This document shows positions 42,677 to 44,960 of a DNA stretch of 44,960 bases, piece after piece. Origin of the DNA: Flavobacteriales bacterium UBA5081 (GTDB taxonomy: Bacteria > Bacteroidota > Bacteroidia > Flavobacteriales_E > Vicingaceae). Location of the stretch: NCBI GenBank assembly GCA_002415785.1, contig DIAJ01000001.1:1-44960 (forward strand), in the 5' to 3' direction. A program made the translations under genes and the position numbers. The notes beneath the pieces are model-generated. The model did not search any database. It saw nothing but the letters and a program-made list of their open reading frames with translations, and had not been told where the DNA came from. Position 1 is the stretch's first letter; each line of letters begins with the position of its first letter.

Positions 42677-44584
42677 TCATTTTTTTCCATCAATAATCTC
42701 CTGAACCACCTCCGGATCCTGTAATGTGGATATATCTCCCAATTGATCAGTTTCACCGGAAGCAATTTTTCGTAAGATTCTTCTCATGATTTTACCAGAT
42801 CGTGTTTTAGGCAAACTATTAGTAAACTGAATTTTATCCAGTTTGGCAATTGGCCCAATATGGTCAGAAATTAGTTGATTGATCTCCTTTCGAAGATTGT
42901 CGTGAACTCTATTCTCTCCACTTTCTTTTAAAATGATAAAACCGTAAAGCGCATTTCCTTTTACTTCATGTGGATAGCCGACAATTGCCGATTCAGCAAC
43001 TGCAGGATGCTCATTAATGGCATCTTCAATGGGTGCTGTACCTAAGTTATGACCGGAAACAATTACTACATCGTCAACTCTACCTGTAATTCTGTAATAA
43101 CCCACAGCATCTCTTCTTGCCCCATCGCCGGTAAAGTACATGTTTTTATAGGCTGAAAAATAAGTTTCTACATACCTTTTGTGATTTCCCCATATTGTTC
43201 TTGCCATTCCCGGCCAAGGAAACTTAATACACAATTTCCCTTCCTCTTGATTGGACTTAATTTCCTCACCATTGTCATCAACTAAAGCAGCTTGAACTCC
43301 CGGTAAGGGCAAAGAGGCAAAAGTTGGAATGGTAGGAGTAACGTAGGGTATTGGTGAAATCATAATTCCACCTGTTTCAGTTTGCCACCAAGTATCTACA
43401 ATCGGACTTTTTTGTTTTCCAATATTCTCGTTAAACCAATGCCATGCTTCTTCGTTAATGGGTTCTCCTACAGAACCTAAAACTTTCAGTGAACTCAAGT
43501 CGTGTTTGTTTACAAAGTCCATGCTTGCTTTTGCTAATGAACGTATTGCTGTGGGTGCAGTATAAAATTGATTGACTTTGTGTTTTTCTACCACTGCCCA
43601 AAAGCGACTGTGATCAGGGTAGGAGGGAACACCTTCAAACATTAAGGTAGTAGCGCCATTGGCTAAGGGACCGTAAATAATGTAACTATGACCGGTAATC
43701 CAACCAATATCAGCGGTACACCAATACACATCATCTCCCTTGTATTGGAAAACATTTTTAAAAGTATAAGCTGTGTAAATCATATATCCGGCAGTAGTGT
43801 GTACCATTCCTTTTGGTTTGCCGGTAGAGCCTGAAGTGTATAATATAAATAGCGGATCTTCTGCATCCATCACTTCAGCTTTACATTCGTCAGAAGCTTT
43901 GTCTAATAATGGTTGTAACCACTCATCTCTACCTTCAACAAAGTTAATATTGGAATCGATTCGCTTCACTAAAAGTACGTTTTCTACTGTATCGCACTTT
44001 TTTAAGGCTTCATCTACAATGACTTTTAAATCAATTGTTTTAGCTCCTCGGTAAGAGCCATCTGAGGTAATCACCATTTTACACTCGCTGTCGTTTATTC
44101 TACTCGCTAGTGCTGATGCTGAAAATCCCGCAAAAACAACCGAGTGTATTGCTCCAATTCGAGCGCAAGCTAAAAGTGCAACAGCTAATTCGGGGATCAT
44201 AGGCAAGTAAATACAAACTCTATCACCCTTTTTAATTCCTTTGGATTTTAAAACATTGGCAAACTTGTTTGCTTTATGGTAAAGTTCTTTATAGCTAATG
44301 TGCTGAGCTTCTTCTTCCGGATTGTTGGGTTCAAAAATAATAGCAGTTTTGTCAGACTTATCAAGTAGGTGGCGATCAATACAGTTTTCAGTTACATTTA
44401 ACTTAGCTCCCTCAAACCATTTAAAATCTGCCTTTTCAAAGTTATAAGACAAAACATTATCCCAACGCTTTCTCCACTTAAAGTGCTCCTCAGCTATCTC
44501 TTCCCAAAAAACTTCGGGTTCTCTAATTGACTTTCTATAAACTTTAAAGTACTCTTCTAAATTTTTAATGTGGTAGGCACTCAT
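42677..44584 (-). CDS. acs: acetyl-CoA synthetase (AMP-forming)
   Basis: A 635-residue adenylate-forming enzyme converting acetate, ATP and CoA to acetyl-CoA. The N-terminal ACAS domain begins NLEEYFKVYRKSIREPEVFWEEIA. The P-loop-like motif is YTSGSTGKPKGMVHTTAGYM, and DTWWQTETGG, YFTGDGARRD and GRVDDVVIVSGH follow. The C-terminal TRSGKIMRRILRKIA holds K598, equivalent to the lysine that is acetylated to switch off Acs in other bacteria. Length fits the family. Single gene on the minus strand. Confidence 0.97.
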   Translation of the reverse strand: MSAYHIKNLEEYFKVYRKSIREPEVFWEEIAEEHFKWRKRWDNVLSYNFEKADFKWFEGAKLNVTENCIDRHLLDKSDKTAIIFEPNNPEEEAQHISYKELYHKANKFANVLKSKGIKKGDRVCIYLPMIPELAVALLACARIGAIHSVVFAGFSASALASRINDSECKMVITSDGSYRGAKTIDLKVIVDEALKKCDTVENVLLVKRIDSNINFVEGRDEWLQPLLDKASDECKAEVMDAEDPLFILYTSGSTGKPKGMVHTTAGYMIYTAYTFKNVFQYKGDDVYWCTADIGWITGHSYIIYGPLANGATTLMFEGVPSYPDHSRFWAVVEKHKVNQFYTAPTAIRSLAKASMDFVNKHDLSSLKVLGSVGEPINEEAWHWFNENIGKQKSPIVDTWWQTETGGIMISPIPYVTPTIPTFASLPLPGVQAALVDDNGEEIKSNQEEGKLCIKFPWPGMARTIWGNHKRYVETYFSAYKNMYFTGDGARRDAVGYYRITGRVDDVVIVSGHNLGTAPIEDAINEHPAVAESAIVGYPHEVKGNALYGFIILKESGENRVHDNLRKEINQLISDHIGPIAKLDKIQFTNSLPKTRSGKIMRRILRKIASGETDQLGDISTLQDPEVVQEIIDGKK

Positions 44585-44960
44585 ATTTTATGTATTATAA
44601 TGTTTTAAAACTTTTCAATCTAATTGCAGATACTTTAGTTCCACTAATTTTAAAATGGCAATTTACTGATTCTTTAGAAAACTTTCTAATGATGAATTAT
44701 TAGTTATGAATTTTTTGAAATTGTTTTGTATGAATTTATAGTCAATGTTTCAAATGTCAAATTTTGAGTTTTTAATTAAGAATTATAAATTGGTGTTTTC
44801 TTCGCTAATTATTAATTAAAACGCTAATGCTTTAAGTCCTTTTGGTAAGCCCTGTTTACCGGTAGGCTAGGTTAGCGTACTTTTCGGTTAAAAAGAGAAT
44901 ATAAATTAGGTAGATAAACGCTCTGATTAAAACACCATAGTTGCATTTTAACATTAAGAA
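44585..44960. other. gene-free region with a nested inverted repeat
   Basis: No convincing gene is present on either strand. Bases 44821-44878 form a nested structure: ACGCTAA (44821-44827) pairs with TTAGCGT (44872-44878), inside it CCT pairs with AGG, and GGTAA (44844-44848) pairs with TTACC (44856-44860) around a short loop. It could be a structured leader or small RNA, or chance pairing. Confidence 0.35.

Noticed and set aside
40148..44584. Intact integrative element at the tRNAs
   Set aside because: There is no integrase, relaxase or phage gene, and no right-hand att copy was found beyond the array.

Overview
The window looks like a chromosomal segment of a free-living, probably marine, member of the Bacteroidota, most likely a Flavobacteriales lineage. 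The evidence is AT-rich DNA, four secreted proteins ending in type IX secretion (T9SS) type A sorting domains (YPNP motif), and promoters of the TAnnTTTG type. Eight exact matches to that hexamer pattern lie just upstream of genes or tRNAs. Starts rarely carry a Shine-Dalgarno sequence. Family content also fits: a CusA-TolC fusion, a TMTC-like TPR membrane protein, a DUF6495-like protein and an Arc-like protein next to an SPFH protein.

Layout. 1-3450: three co-directional T9SS cargo genes, the first cut by the window edge and broken by a frameshift in a G6 tract. 3543-6303: a Gre-family elongation factor, a DEAD-box RNA helicase and a cold-shock-domain protein, an RNA-handling cluster. 6352-6483: a decayed duplicate of the start of a His-rich gene, then a fourth T9SS cargo gene on the minus strand. 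7678-13610: a heavy-metal efflux operon (His-rich exported protein, RND pump fused to its own outer-membrane-factor domain, lipoprotein adaptor). 13614-16442: a large secreted metalloprotease/beta-propeller/beta-barrel protein. 16568-17665: ychF. 17701-23358: a 1885-residue CheR-multiPAS-kinase-receiver-Hpt protein. 23580-29670: parE-parC, a rhomboid protease and a class IV aminotransferase. 29677-35546: YqgE/AlgH, TMTC-like protein, pdxH, a glycosyltransferase, and a minus-strand cluster with a thioesterase. 35659-37947: an SPFH membrane-protein operon with two very small genes and a porin. 38005-39991: a SlyD-like FKBP, a decayed DksA/TraR-like N-terminus, a DUF4442 hotdog protein and a small outer-membrane barrel. 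40148-40945: tRNA-Ser(GCT), tRNA-Pro(TGG) and an unusual tandem array. 40996-44584: a polytopic membrane protein and acetyl-CoA synthetase. The last 376 bases hold no gene but contain a nested inverted repeat.

Most genes are housekeeping or typical of the phylum. The most unusual structure is the array after tRNA-Pro: about 111-bp units, each joining a degenerate 52-nt copy of the 3' part of tRNA-Pro to a copy of its terminator. Each copy keeps an anticodon-arm hairpin with TGG in the loop, although the stem sequence is entirely different from that of the real tRNA. A sixth, decayed copy follows. Other points of interest are the pump-TolC fusion with an internal signal-peptide-like junction, a possible sliding-clamp-binding motif at the ParC C-terminus, and a protease-propeller-barrel fusion.
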